Shown here: positions 33,282-43,847 of the stretch, piece after piece
Numbering within the stretch: the stretch's first letter is position 1
How the letters are laid out: the number at the start of each line of letters is the position of its first letter
Assembly: GCF_033807715.1 (NCBI RefSeq)
Contig: NC_084592.1
Span: 1,715,501 to 1,779,500 of the forward strand
Source of the DNA: Cololabis saira
Taxonomy: Eukaryota > Chordata > Actinopteri > Beloniformes > Belonidae
Length of the DNA: 64,000 nt
Direction of reading: 5' to 3'
Translations under genes and position numbers: made by a program
Notes under the pieces: generated by a model
What the model was told of the DNA's origin: nothing
The model's input: only the letters and a program-made list of their open reading frames with translations
The model's database searches: none

Positions 33282-34321
33282 ACAATAGTTCAAAATCCAG
33301 ACACCGGTGTCCACAATTAATGCTTAGAAGTTTGCAGAGAGGTTAACACTCAGTAGGGCAGTGTGCTAACGCTATCACCCAGTTAGATGAAACCAAGACT
33401 GACAAAGAGCAATGAGAGACGAAACACACTTCGTCATTCTTGTGTTTCAGATAAGTTATCAACAGATTTGACACAAAGCTGGTATATTTCAAGAGGGGCA
33501 CCATTTATGTTGTGCCACAAAGGGAGTGCTGGTTCAGTTATTAGTGTTATTAATAATTGTCTTACGATAGTTATTAATAATTAATAAAGAAGACCCTAAA
33601 CATTTTGACTTATCAAAATGAATCAATCAAAATGGGGAACCACCTGACTTTATCAGGAAATAATAACTAAACAGCAAAATAAGTCTCAAACTGTTCCATA
33701 CGTGCCCTGTTGCCAGGGGTGGCGTTACAGAATAACAATGAAGGAAAGAGTCCAAGGACAGGCCGTTGCAACCAGCACCTGTGACAAATATGTATGAAAT
33801 AAACGCAAACAACTTTTCTCATTCAAATGAATCTGAATTTATTTTAGTCAGTGTGCGTCTGTCAGGACAACGCCACTAAGCGTAAACCAAAGGGAAAAAG
33901 GTGGACAACGTCACGTAAGACCTCAAAGAGAGATAGCGGACAAGTGCTTTTCAAAACTGCGGTGGGGGGGGAGGCCTGGAGGCCTGATGGCTGGGATACT
34001 AACTTGTCCATGTGGGTTAGTAAGGAGGGAAAGGAAAACTGGTGTGATCTTTCACCACCTGTACCTTTATCGTTCTGCTGTTTCTTACTCAGGAGAGTGT
34101 GTGGAGCATAATCCACAACATTAAGGGGGAATGGGGGAAACACAAGCACAAACTGGTTTGGTAGTGAGGGAACATGTTATATGGGTACACTTACACGGGC
34201 CCATAACAATATAATAATACAAATGTAATGACCGTCGGCCCGCTTGAGAGACCATTGGCGCGTTACACAGTAATAAGCAAACAAAACAACAGCAAAAACA
34301 CACTCAACGCTAAGCGCTTTT

Positions 34322-34343
34322 CACTGGTTCTTAGTAACCAGTG
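34322..34343. repeat. Hairpin, 8-bp arms
   Basis: CACTGGTT and AACCAGTG with a 6-bp loop. Confidence 0.5.
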
Positions 34344-34623
34344 GGCTTTCACGAGCGCAGCTGGCGGAATGGCTCCTCGACTGATGCTAGTCATGCTGAT
34401 TGGAGATGAGGTGTAGTCCTTACAAAACGTAAGGACCGTGGACGTTTCCTTTGCGGTGAATAAAGTCAGAGAGAGGGAGATTTGGGATGCCACTGTTATT
34501 AAACTGTGTAAATCGGGGTCACTGACCAATGCACTGTCCGCGCATCACTTTCACACTACCCCTTTTGTTGCCCCAAAAGGCAATTAACTGCAAAGCCCGC
34601 TGGACTTTCATTAATTTCCTTTG

Positions 34624-34667
34624 TTTTAAGACCATGCGGTCAACTTTAAGACAATATGGTCTTAAAA
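34624..34667. repeat. Hairpin, 12-bp arms
   Basis: TTTTAAGACCAT and ATGGTCTTAAAA, perfect arms, with a 20-bp loop. Confidence 0.6.
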
Positions 34668-34930
34668 TCGTTGCTGGTTTCAGAGTTACGCCTCAACGTG
34701 AGGCGTCCCATGTTCACATAGGACTCTGGCCCAACACTGCAATGCATAAAATCCTTATGGAGAGTTTTTTTTCTCCATTGATGCTCTGTGATGGCTTACT
34801 TGAAGAAAGTGGAATTTCCTTGTGTGGCCATATTCTCCAGTTTGTACAAATTTGCAAGAGCTTTAGTAGTAATTTTAAAAGTGGAGGATTATGATTCTAC
34901 AGATGATTGATTTGAGTAGGATTTTATTAT

Positions 34931-35183
34931 GGTAAATGGTAAATGGCTTACACTTATGTAGCGCTTTCCGGCTGTACTCCTACAGCCCCAAAGCACTTTA
35001 CAATGTAGACATTCACCCACACGCGCACACATTCACACACCGGTTGTCGGCGGAGCTGCCACACAACGGCGCTGGCCTGACAACAGGGGGATTCAGTGTC
35101 TTGCCCAAGGACACTTTGGTGGACATAGGAGGAACTAGGGCTCGAACCACTGACCTTCAGGTTCAACTGAGCCACCTTCCCCC
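34931..35183 (-). mobile_element. tRNA-derived SINE, copy 2
   Basis: Same family as 9571-9851. On the minus strand GTGGCTCAGTTG is followed directly by AACCTGAAGGTCAGTGGTTC, so about 20 bp between the A and B boxes are deleted and pol III transcription is unlikely. A possible 5-bp duplication ATTAT flanks it (34926-34930 and 35184-35188). Confidence 0.85.
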
Positions 35184-35317
35184 ATTATTACCAGTGGATC
35201 TGCTTGTACTTCATGCTATCCATTATGTTTTCTGTTTCTAAGATGTCTGCTTTTGGTTGTTAGGAAAAGGACTTCATTAAGGACTGTTCAGATTGTTCAG
35301 AATGCCCATTACATCAG

Positions 35318-35534
35318 TGTAGCAAGCTCGTTGCCACTGGGTCCGACCGACAGGACAGAGGGGTTTAGAGCAGGAACTCTTTTATTCTTCCACCCAGACA
35401 CACGTGCACCAGCAGAACCTTCAGCAGATACCTCTTGCTGGTATGCGGCCGCTCTTTATGAAGCCAGGGTGGAGAGGCTGATTGGGCACACCTGTGCCCA
35501 ATCAGCTGAGTGGCTGCTCCTCCACCCTGCCACA
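35318..35534 (-). mobile_element. Solo LTR of the Gypsy-type family seen at 62121-63257
   Basis: Begins TGT and ends ACA, flanked by a perfect 5-bp duplication ATCAG (35313-35317 and 35535-35539). On the minus strand it shares TGTGGCAGGGTGGAG, AAAGAGCGGC and the palindromic GCTGATTGGGCACA/TGTGCCCAATCAGC with the LTRs at 62121 and 62952. No internal region is left, so it is the product of LTR-LTR recombination. Confidence 0.85.
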
Positions 35535-35539
35535 ATCAG

Positions 35540-36040
35540 CAAAAAAGACAAAGATGAAAGTCTATGCTGTTCCAACAACAGAGGTTTATGTGTCTATACA
35601 GCAATTGGTAAGTAAACTATGTGTGTTGCATTAGCAGCTGTCAGTTATCATTGTGCAAACAAATGGAATGTTGAGAATCACCGGATTCCATTTCCTGGTG
35701 GTGAATTCTGCAGTGTTTGGCAGTACCGTCACTACAGTAGCGGACGTTTGTAGTTTAACTACATTTCTTAGTAGCTTGGTGGTAGCGTCGCTGTTTTCTG
35801 AATTAAGTAACTTCTCAGTAGTTAAGCTCTTTTATTGATCAATTAGCACGGTAACATCCACACTAGCTACATTTCCAAAATAATTTCTGAAGCTCAAACG
35901 AGCCAGAGATTTCTGTTGGACTGAAAAAAAACTGTCACTGCTACCACAACTTTGCATGACGCTGACGTGATGACGCTGGTACATGTAATGGTGCTACAGA
36001 TGGTACTGTTTTCAAATGCTCATTTCACTCACGGGAAATG
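35540..36040. other. No recognised feature
   Basis: No supported ORF or repeat. Confidence 0.3.
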
Positions 36041-36608
36041 AGATTCACGCATTTGCGTGAATGCACATAAACTGTACGTTGCAGTTGTAGCCACTAGGTG
36101 GCACAAACTACGACTTGGAACAGACTCACGTGTCGTTTACATGAGAACTATTTTTACAGAGGGCTGAGTCGGGCTGAGTCGGGCTGAATCGGACGTCATC
36201 ACACTCCATCGCTGATTGGTCAGGCCGTCAGACGTCTGAGTCAGGAGGCGGAAATCAGCGAAAGAGCGACTTGCGGCATCTTGTATATTTTATTCAACAG
36301 GCAATGGCAGCACAAAAGTCTGTTTCATGATCCAACTCTGAGGCGCAGATGTTCCTAAACCTGGTGGCTGAGGAGAAAATTAAAAAGGGATCTAGACGGG
36401 ACGATAAGGAACGACAAGATCTAGCAGGAGCTCTGTCTCTTCATAGCTGCTCGCAGTTACCAATTGACTTTTCCGCAGCGCAGAGAAAAGCTAAAAAAAA
36501 TTAATAAGCCTCGCCACTTGAAGCTTGTCTCACTCTCATTTTTTAACTTGATATCGAACACAAGTCACAGACCCAGCAGCACATCCATCATCTCCTACAT
36601 GTTCTACA
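36041..36608 (+). repeat. Interspersed repeat with Myb/SANT-like remnant, copy 2
   Basis: Inverted partner of 3339-3899. The + strand near 36344-36503 reads EAQMFLNLVAEEKIKKGSRR, the start of a Myb/SANT-like domain. A one-base insertion after this block, relative to copy 1, puts the rest out of frame. The two copies complement each other's lesions but both are dead. Confidence 0.65.
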
Positions 36609-36629
36609 TCTTGTGCTGTTGTCTTCTTT

Positions 36630-36705
36630 GTTTTGGGATAGTAGCCCAAGCAGGGAAGCCCAGACCTCCCTCTCCCTGGGCACTTCTTCTAGCTAGTCTA
36701 GTTAA
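36630..36705 (-). repeat. Fragment related to the repeat end at 63893-64000
   Basis: Shares CAGGGAAGCCCAGAC and CACTTCTTCTAGCT-like blocks with the right edge of the window. It looks like a short LINE or SINE 3' fragment. Confidence 0.4.
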
Positions 36706-36785
36706 GTTAGATTTTTTTTTTTTTTAAATACATGGGTATATTTTTGTCTGCATAATCTTAATGTCTACATTTTCTCTTTCCTTTT

Positions 36786-37763
36786 CAATTAAATTAAATT
36801 CAATTCAATTCAATTCAATTCAATTTTATTTGTATAGCGTCTAATACAACAGATGTTGTCTCTAGACGCTTTCCAGAGATCCAGAACATATACCCCCGAG
36901 CAATTATTACATAAACAATGGCAGGTAAAAACTCCCCTGGCGGGAGAAAAGCCTTACGCCAAACAGTGGCAAGGAAAACTCCCCTTTAGGAGGGAAGACA
37001 CCTTGAGCAGGACCAGGGTCATAATGGGGGACCCTCCTGCCGAAAGCCAGACTGGGGGGGGGGGCGTCAGCAGCACACAGCAGGCAGGTGGAAGCAGCAG
37101 CGGGATGACCAGAGGGGGGTGGGGGGCGCAGGCCAGCAGGCTCCGCCCTGCAAACATGCACAAAAGAGAAAAAAGGGGGCCAGCACAAGAAACTAAAGGA
37201 ACGATGGAAAAAAATGATGGCTATGAGATACTTAAAATAAAAATGGAAGTGGAGAAGAGAGCAAGGGAAGAGGAGAGGAGAAGAAGGTTGAGAGGCACCG
37301 CCCAGTGGATCATGTCGGTGCCCCCCTGCAGCATAGGCCTATAGCAGCAAATCTACCACCAAGCTATATTTGAGACTAACTATTATAGTCTTGTTCTATA
37401 GTTGCAACTATGACTACTGACTCTAACACACTAGAGTTTACACTAACTAGAGGTTTACTAACACTAACTAGAGGTCTACTGAACACTAATTATAGGCTTT
37501 ACTAAACAGAAAGGTTTTAAGTTTAGTTTTAGAGGTGGAGGTGGTGTCAGCCTCCTTAATCCAGATTGGAAGTTGGTTCCATAGTAATTGGTGCCTGATA
37601 GCAGAACTCCCACCCTCCAAATCTACATTTGGATACTCTAGGAACTACAAGTAAACCTGCACTCCGAGAATGGAGAGCTCTGTTAGGAACATAAGGCACT
37701 ATCAGGTCTTGCAAATATTGCGGAGCTAAGCAGTTTTGGGCTTTATACACAAGTAATAAAGGC
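36786..37763 (-). pseudogene. L2 LINE 3' part, copy 2 (reverse)
   Basis: On the minus strand the end of the RT ORF (KAQNCLAPQYLQDLIVPYVP, SKCRFGG) is followed by the 3' UTR and the terminal (ATTGA)n at 36786. It faces the + strand copy at 38785-40006, with which it forms a long inverted repeat. It is 5' truncated and frameshifted. Confidence 0.85.
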
Positions 37764-38057
37764 CGCGTTCAGACTGCCAGCCAATATCCGATTTTTAGCC
37801 CATCCAGATTGAAACTGGATGACTCTTTTGAAGTCTGAACAGTCCCAAACCGCATGTGATCCCATTTTTGCAAACCAGATCGAAACCACCTCTGGGAGGT
37901 AGTTTCATATTGTATTCATATCGCATTTGGGCAGATGCGTCTCAGTCTGAACAGCTGCAAACACTCAGATCGGTTTTGACTGTCCGTGACGTCACTCTAC
38001 GCGACGTCAGACCAGACCCATGCGCCAAACCACCCGCCCATTTCGAGTTGTGGAGCT
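37764..38057. mobile_element. End fragment of a DNA transposon (GGCCGCGTTCAGACTG terminus)
   Basis: Starts with GGCCGCGTTCAGACTG and continues with repeated TGAACAG/GATCGG/CAGTCTGAAC words, as in fish Harbinger-type non-autonomous elements. Only one end is present; it breaks into Gypsy sequence at about 38058. The class is tentative. Confidence 0.4.
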
Positions 38058-38421
38058 AGGTCATCAATCCTTCTACCGTACGACTCTCACTGCCTCGGCC
38101 CATGCAACGTGTTCACCCTGCCTTTCATGTCTCCCAAGTCAAGCCTGTGGTTCTCAGCCCTTTGTCCCCTCCCTCCAAGCCCCCTCCGCCTCCCAGGGTC
38201 GTTGGTGGTGGTGAGGTGTTTACTGTCCGGAAGTTGTTGAAGTTCCGCCGCAGGGGCAGGGGCCTCCAGTACCTTGTCGACTGGGAGGGCTATGGGCCTG
38301 AGGAGCGGTGTTGGGTCCCTTCCAGGTTCATCCTGGCTCGTTCCCTCATTAAGGACTTTCACCGTGACAATCCTGGGGCCTTGGATTGGACACCAGGGGG
38401 CGTCCGTCGGAGAGGGGGTCC
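38058..38421 (+). pseudogene. Gypsy pol 3' end with chromodomain
   Basis: Encodes [27 protein letters not shown] and a chromodomain ([44 protein letters not shown]) that ends at a TGA just inside the LTR (38434). Same subfamily as the Gypsy at 44931-55787. Everything upstream of the integrase tail is missing. In the family the chromodomain directs integration to marked chromatin. Confidence 0.9.
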
Positions 38422-40052
38422 TGTCACGGTCTGAGGTTGAGTGGGTGTGTCTGGCTCCTCCCCCCCCTACCTGACAACACCTGCAATCACTCTGGTGCAA
38501 TCATGCCCACAGCATTTAAGCCTCAGTCCCTCTTCAGTCCATGCCAGATTGTCTTGTGTTCTCCAAGCCTTCAAGCCGTTTATCAAGCCAAGTGAGTTTT
38601 TCAAGTTTTTGACCTTTTTGACCTTTTGATCTTTTTCTGCCCCCAGACCACGTTTTTACCTAGCCCTTGCCGGTACCTCTGCCTTCTCTGACAGCCTTTT
38701 GGACTTTGACCTTTGCCTGCCCCTCGTTTGATTTTTGCCTGATCCTTGCCTGCCTTGATTTTGTTCAATAAATCTTTTGAACAGCAGGAGAGACCACGTC
38801 TCTCCAGTGTTAGCGTCGCTCCATTGGCTACCTGTAAAATTCAGAATTCAATTTAAAATTGTATTACTTGCATATAAAGCCCAAAACGGCTTAGCTCCGC
38901 AGTATTTACAAGATTTGTTAGTGCCTTATGTTCCTGGCAGAGCTCTCCGCTCCCAGGGTGCAGGTTTACTCCTAGTTCCTAGACTATCTAAATGTAGATT
39001 TGGAGGGCGGGCACCATTACTTTGGAACCAACTTCCAATCTGGGTTAAGGAGGCTGACACCACCTCCACCTTTAAAACTAAACTTAAAACCTTTCTGTTT
39101 AGTAAAGCCTATAGTTAGTGTTTAGTAAACCTCTAGCTGGTGTTGGTAAATCTCTAGGTAGTGTAAACTCTAGTGTGTTAGAGTCAGTAGTCATAGTTGC
39201 AGCTATAGAACAAAACTATAATAGTTAGTGTCAAATATAGCTTCGTGGTAGATATGCTGCTATAGGCTTATGCTGCAGGGGGGCACCGACATGATCCGCT
39301 GGGCGGTGCCTCTCACCCTTCTTCTCCTCTCCTTTTCCCTGCCTCTCTTCCCCATTACCATTTTTATTTATTATAAATATCTCATAGCTATAATTTTTGT
39401 CCATCGTTCCTGTAGTTTCTTGTGCCGGCCCTTTTTCTCTTTTGTGCATGTTTGCAGGCTGGAGCCTCGGGAGCTGCGTTCTGGCCTGTGTTCCCGCCCC
39501 CCCCCCCATCCCCGGTCATCCCGTTGCTGCTTCCACTTGCCCACGTGAAAGTCTGCTGTTGCTGCTTCCGCCTGCCTGCACCCCCCCCCCCCCCCCCCCC
39601 CCCCCCTCTGGTCATCCCGCTGCTGCTTCCACATGACTGTTGTGTGCTGCTGACGCCCCCCCCCCCCCCACCTCTGGTCATCCCGCTGTTGCTTCCACCT
39701 GCCTGCTGTGTGCTGCTGACGTCCCTGACTCCCCCAGTCTGGCCTTCGGCAGGAGGGTCCCCCCTTATGAGCCTGGTCCTGCTCAAGGTTTCTTCCCTCC
39801 TAAAGGGGAGTTTTTCCTAGCCACTGTTTGGCTTAAGGCTTTTCTCCCACTATGGGAGTTTTTACCTGCCATTGTTTATATAATAATTGCTCGGGGTTTA
39901 TGTTTATGTTTATGTTCATGTTCTGGATCTCTGGAAAGCGTCTAGAGACAACATCTGTTGTATTAGACGCTATATAAATAGAATTGAATTGAATTGAATT
40001 GAACAGTTTCCCTTGGTGTCTGCATTTGTGTCCATTCCTCGTGTGCCTGACA
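38422..40052 (+). repeat. Gypsy 3' LTR split by an L2 insertion
   Basis: Starts TGTCACGGTCTGAGG directly after a GGAGAGGGGGTCC polypurine tract and ends GTGCCTGACA at 40052. Only 38422-38784 and 40007-40052 are LTR; the middle is an L2 LINE. Together they give about 409 bp, the same length as the intact LTR at 55378-55787. It contains the same ATTTAA and GCCAGATTGT words. Confidence 0.9.
38785..40006 (+). pseudogene. L2 LINE inserted in the Gypsy LTR
   Basis: The 3' part of an L2 LINE. The frame 38777-39118 holds HVSPVLASLHWLPVKFRIQF, FKIVLLAYKAQNGLAPQYL and PLLWNQLPIWVKEADT, and ends at a stop. A 3' UTR follows with a C24 tract near 39582 and a terminal (AATTG)n. The flanking TTGAACAG at 38777-38784 and 39999-40006 is the probable target duplication. 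The reverse transcriptase core is lost by 5' truncation. Confidence 0.88.
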
Positions 40053-40056
40053 AACG

Positions 40057-41575
40057 GAAAACGTGGGTTACTTTTGTTATCCCCTATGAACGTTGAATAA
40101 TAAGCTGTTCTGGCTTTGCGATTGGCTTTTTTATATACTATTAGAATATCTTTCCATTCACGATAGGAGTCTACAGACTTAAAAGAGTACCACTTCCTTT
40201 CCATTTTACCCACATTTTGTTTCAACATGCAGATATCTGAATTATCCCAGGGAGTTAAGCTCCTGTGGCTAGAAACCCTCCTTTTCAAAGGAGCAACTTC
40301 ATCTAAAGCTGAGAGCAACAAATCAGCAGTGTTACTAACAAGAAAATCTGCAAAGGTGGAACCCAGGTCACTTGCCTCTACTGCTTCACTATTTTCCACT
40401 GTCGTAAGATGAGCAATGGCCTCCTTAAATTTAGCAATAGCTTCATCAGACAAACATCTGCTAAAATAATACCTCCTATTTTCACTTCAACATCGACAAT
40501 ATTAAATTCAAACATTATTAATTAATGGTCGGATAAAAGGGAGTTTACAGGTGACGCAAACAGATCATCAGTTTCAACACAGTAGGTGAGAACGAGATCG
40601 AGAGTATGATTAAAAAAATGCGTCGGCTTGTCCACTTTTTGTGAGATACCCATTGATTCTAGAAGAGAATTGAAAGCTAATTTAAGATTATCGCTTTCAA
40701 CATCCATATGAATATTAAAGTCACCCACTATGATGAATTTATCTGTACTGATCAATAAACCAGATAAGAAATCTGAAAATTCAGACAGATGAGATAAGCA
40801 CCAGCAGGGGGCCGGTACACTACCACTAATAAAACTGACTTCTCTGATTTCCAGCTCGGAAATTTCAGACTAAGCGTGAGACTTTCAAATGTATTATAAT
40901 TGCACTTAGGTTCAGTTTTTGTTTGGAGACTGGAGTTATACATTGCTGCGGTGACTCCGCCTCGGCCCGTGTTTCTAGGAATATGATGATTAAAGTAGCC
41001 GTGCGGAGTCGATTCATTCAAACTAACATACTCTTCCTCCTGTAGCCATGTTTCTGTTAAACAGAAAATATCTTGGAGCTTAACGATCGTATATTTAGTA
41101 GTCCGCATCTAATTTTTCGGTCTCTTATTGGTACCAAATGCGCATTGGTTTTAATTTTTACAAGGTTATTTTGGTTAACGCCTCTATAACGCTGCACCTG
41201 GTGAACTTTTGGAGGACAGGGAACTGCAACCAATTCTATTTTGCTAGGCACCTGGTTAGAGTTGCCAATTACATAATGCAATCCTACAGATTTAGAGTCG
41301 CCAATTACATAATGCAATCCTACAGTTTTATTGGCAGGCGTTGGTCCAGCAGAAGAGAAGTGTATAAGGCTGCATCTCTGCATCCTGGCCTGGACCCTGC
41401 ATTGTCAGGGGGAGTGTCTAATAAAACTGGCCAAATTACTAGAGACAAGAGCTGCACTACCCCCGGTGGGATGAATGCCGTCTCTTCTAATCCGGCTTTC
41501 CTCAAAAAGTCTCCCAATTGTAAATGAAGGCCACGTCGTTTTCTGAACACCACCAGCCAGCGACTAGTCTTTAAT
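40057..41575 (-). pseudogene. L2-clade LINE 5' part with endonuclease
   Basis: From 41550 leftwards the minus strand encodes an upstream frame (FRKRRGLHLQLGDFLRKAGL). An apurinic-type endonuclease domain follows in three broken frames: CGLLNIRSLSSK, FCLTETWLQEEEYVSL, VVVYRPP, KFIIVGDFNIHMDVES and NHTLDLVLTY, then SLLSDH. A linker follows (LTPWDNSDICMLKQ, KARTAYYSTFIGDNKSNPRF), and the sequence stops at 40053-40057, where the Gypsy LTR begins. The Gypsy appears to have inserted here. The RT part of this copy is not in the window. Confidence 0.85.
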
Positions 41576-42738
41576 TTTGCAACACTTCCTTATTTCATTT
41601 ATTTGGGGCATTTTTTTCTTATCTTATTACAAACATACTTAGCTGTTATGTCAAAATGTTTTATGTTGAGCTTTATAAGTGCTGATTAACAAAGTGCACA
41701 AATTGGTCTGTGAGACATAAAGTCCATTTTGTGTTGCAGTGCAGCGACAATTTTTTGGGGAAAATGAGTCACTGCAGTCAGAAACACCACACCATCATTC
41801 TCTGGGACCCAGGTGTTTAGGTGTTACAGACTAAATTTTGTATTCATTCATTATGCTTTTGATGCAATTCACTGAGGAGCCTTGTAAATCCAGGACTAAT
41901 CCTGAACAGTCCTAGGATGTGACTCACAGTGGAGAGAAAAAAAAGAGCTGCGATTAAGTAGTACGAATACCCCATAGCCTACTGCTACAAAATGAGTCTC
42001 CCCTTCCTTCAGCAATTGTTTCTGCCCATATTTCTTTTTTGAATGAATTAATGACATGATGATGATGATGGTGATATTGGAACAGAAGAAGCATCTGTTT
42101 TATTGCACTTGTATTCTGGACTCACAAAAAAAAAGATTCTGCAAACTAGAAATCTGAGAAAATGCTGCATTTTACAGAGTGACATTAACTATTATGTTTC
42201 TTAGCCGGAGGCCTCAGAGATACATTTTGTACACTTTTCTGCAGAATATCTGAGTCTGAGTGACATTATTCTCTGTCCCTGTAAGAGCCTCATACAATCG
42301 CTTCCTCTGGCTCTTTCTGGCCCATGATTCTAGTCATGTTTCTGATTAAAAATAGGGCTGTTATAATCCATCACTCTGCATTGTTACATTGATAAAATGA
42401 TGAATAATCCAATAGTATCAATACAGAATTAAAATATTGATCAAGTCTAAATGCACATAATCCTCATCAAGACATGTTACCATTTATTTTTTTATGCTTT
42501 ATTTTTTTATTAGAGGCTGAATTTATTTTTTCATCTGTCTGGTTGAACCTTGAAATAAAAATGTAAAATGACTTGGTTACATAATTTGATATGAATGGAA
42601 GTGATTGTCCTCAATCAACATGATTAAAAAGTTTTATATTGATCGGTAGCACCTGAATGGAATCAAATAAAATCTGTGGCATTCTTTGAGATATCAGGAA
42701 CCATTGATTTGTAATCCAGTAAAAAAAAATGTAATGAT
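41576..42738. other. Transposon-poor stretch upstream of the host exon
   Basis: No repeat family, ORF or terminus is recognised. A (GAT)n run lies near 42057. It may be ordinary intron or 5' flank and is the longest repeat-poor stretch near the exon. Confidence 0.3.
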
Positions 42739-43605
42739 TACGGGTGTCAAATTTGCGCGTTAATTGCAATTAATTAATTACAGGCATATTTAGCGCGTTA
42801 TGTTTTTTAATTGCTTAATCTATTTTTTAATCTCTAACTTAACTTTTTCTGTTTGCGAATTGCCTTTATTATGAAATCTGTGTTTATGCAGTGGTTTTTG
42901 TGCTTGAGTTGTGGGTGGAAAACAATGGTCAGTCCCTCCTTGAAGTGGACATTGATTGGCTGTCACTGTTTGGGCTTGTTTAGCATACACTGGTAGACTC
43001 CCAGTGTAGCTGGACTGGTATGGGGAGGAACGGGGAGTAGTGGAGAAGTGAAGTGAAAATGGAGGAGCATGAGAAAGTTGTTGGTCCAGTGAATGGGGAA
43101 TTTACATTTTCTAAAACGCCCCGACCGCACCATTGATAAAGGTTGAGTCATATGTGTTCTTTGTGAAAGGACTTTTCTTACCACCGAAGCAGCTCAAGTT
43201 TACTTTGCTCACAGCTAACATTAGCAGCAAAAATGTTAGCTATTTATCGAGCCACTGCAACGCTCTTCCCCAAACTAAACTGGAGGAGAGCACTCGCCCA
43301 TGAGCACGTCTGCGACAGAGAGGCTGGCAAATGTTCTTGCCAACTGGATGTAAATTGCTAGGACTGCATCTGGTCAAGTCTTTTTAAAAAATAAATAAAT
43401 AACTTCATGAAACCACTTTTTTGTTATATATCGATATTTTGATCTGCCGCAAAAATGTAACGAATTTAAAGGAAAACACCTCAAGTTGAGGGCTTTTCTT
43501 AGTTATTTTAAGGTGAGTTTTTTTTTAAATAGATTAATTACATTAATTAATTACAGATCTTAATTAATTAATCTCTCAATTTTTTTAATCACTTGACAGC
43601 AGTAG
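42739..43605 (+). mobile_element. BED-type hAT non-autonomous element, copy 1
   Basis: Left end GGGTGTCAAATTTGCG and right end CACTTGACAGCAGTA form short inverted termini with TTAATTAATTA subterminal words. The interior carries a decayed BED-finger frame (SYHRSSSSL) and the same sequence as the copy at 44529-56863. Flanks GTAATGAT (42731) and GTAATGTA (43609) may be a blurred 8-bp duplication. It ends 65 bp before the host splice acceptor. Confidence 0.75.
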
Positions 43606-43670
43606 TAGTAATGTATTGCGATGAAACTTGTCCCTGTCAGTAAAATTATGAATTTCTTTTCCCTTCACAG

Positions 43671-43847
43671 GAGTAAGAGAAGAAGCAATGGGCTGGACTA
43701 TGACTCTAAAAGATGACTTTGGGGTCATTACCTGGACATGGCAAACGATGAAATTGCTCAGCCTCTTCCTCTTCTTGTCTCTCTTTTCCATTCCAGTCCC
43801 CTCAGAAAATGTGCTTTCAAAAGATCACCATTTCTCATGGAAACCAG
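43671..43847 (+). CDS. thsd7b: Host exon: probable first coding exon of thsd7b (thrombospondin type-1 domain protein)
   Basis: A polypyrimidine acceptor (TTTCTTTTCCCTTCACAG, ending 43670) precedes the exon. The ATG at 43688 gives 53 codons and a phase-1 donor (CCAG|GTAAAA). The peptide has a short N-terminal extension (MGWTMTLKDDFGVITWTWQT), then MKLLSLFLFLSLFSIPVPS, a typical signal peptide core, and DHHFSWKP plus a split Gly codon. In THSD7 proteins the mature chain starts with a WKxGPW thrombospondin type-1 repeat, and in my memory of THSD7B the boundary and the VTCWVW-like lead match. The product would be a large single-pass membrane glycoprotein. The next exon is not in the window, so the intron exceeds 20 kb. 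THSD7A or another TSR gene is the alternative. Confidence 0.6.

Larger units (their letters stand above)
32263..34930. other. No gene seen; several hairpins and minor duplications
   Basis: 2.7 kb without a supported ORF. GTCCCATGTTCACA followed by ACT-TGG-CCAACA occurs at about 32597 and again at about 34707, and three hairpins are listed separately. Parts look repeat-derived (AATAAAGTCAGAG near 34458), but I cannot assign a family. Confidence 0.3.

Noticed and set aside
43585..43791. 68-codon minus-strand frame across the host exon
   Set aside because: The opposite strand has splice sites, ATG and a signal peptide; this frame has no motif.
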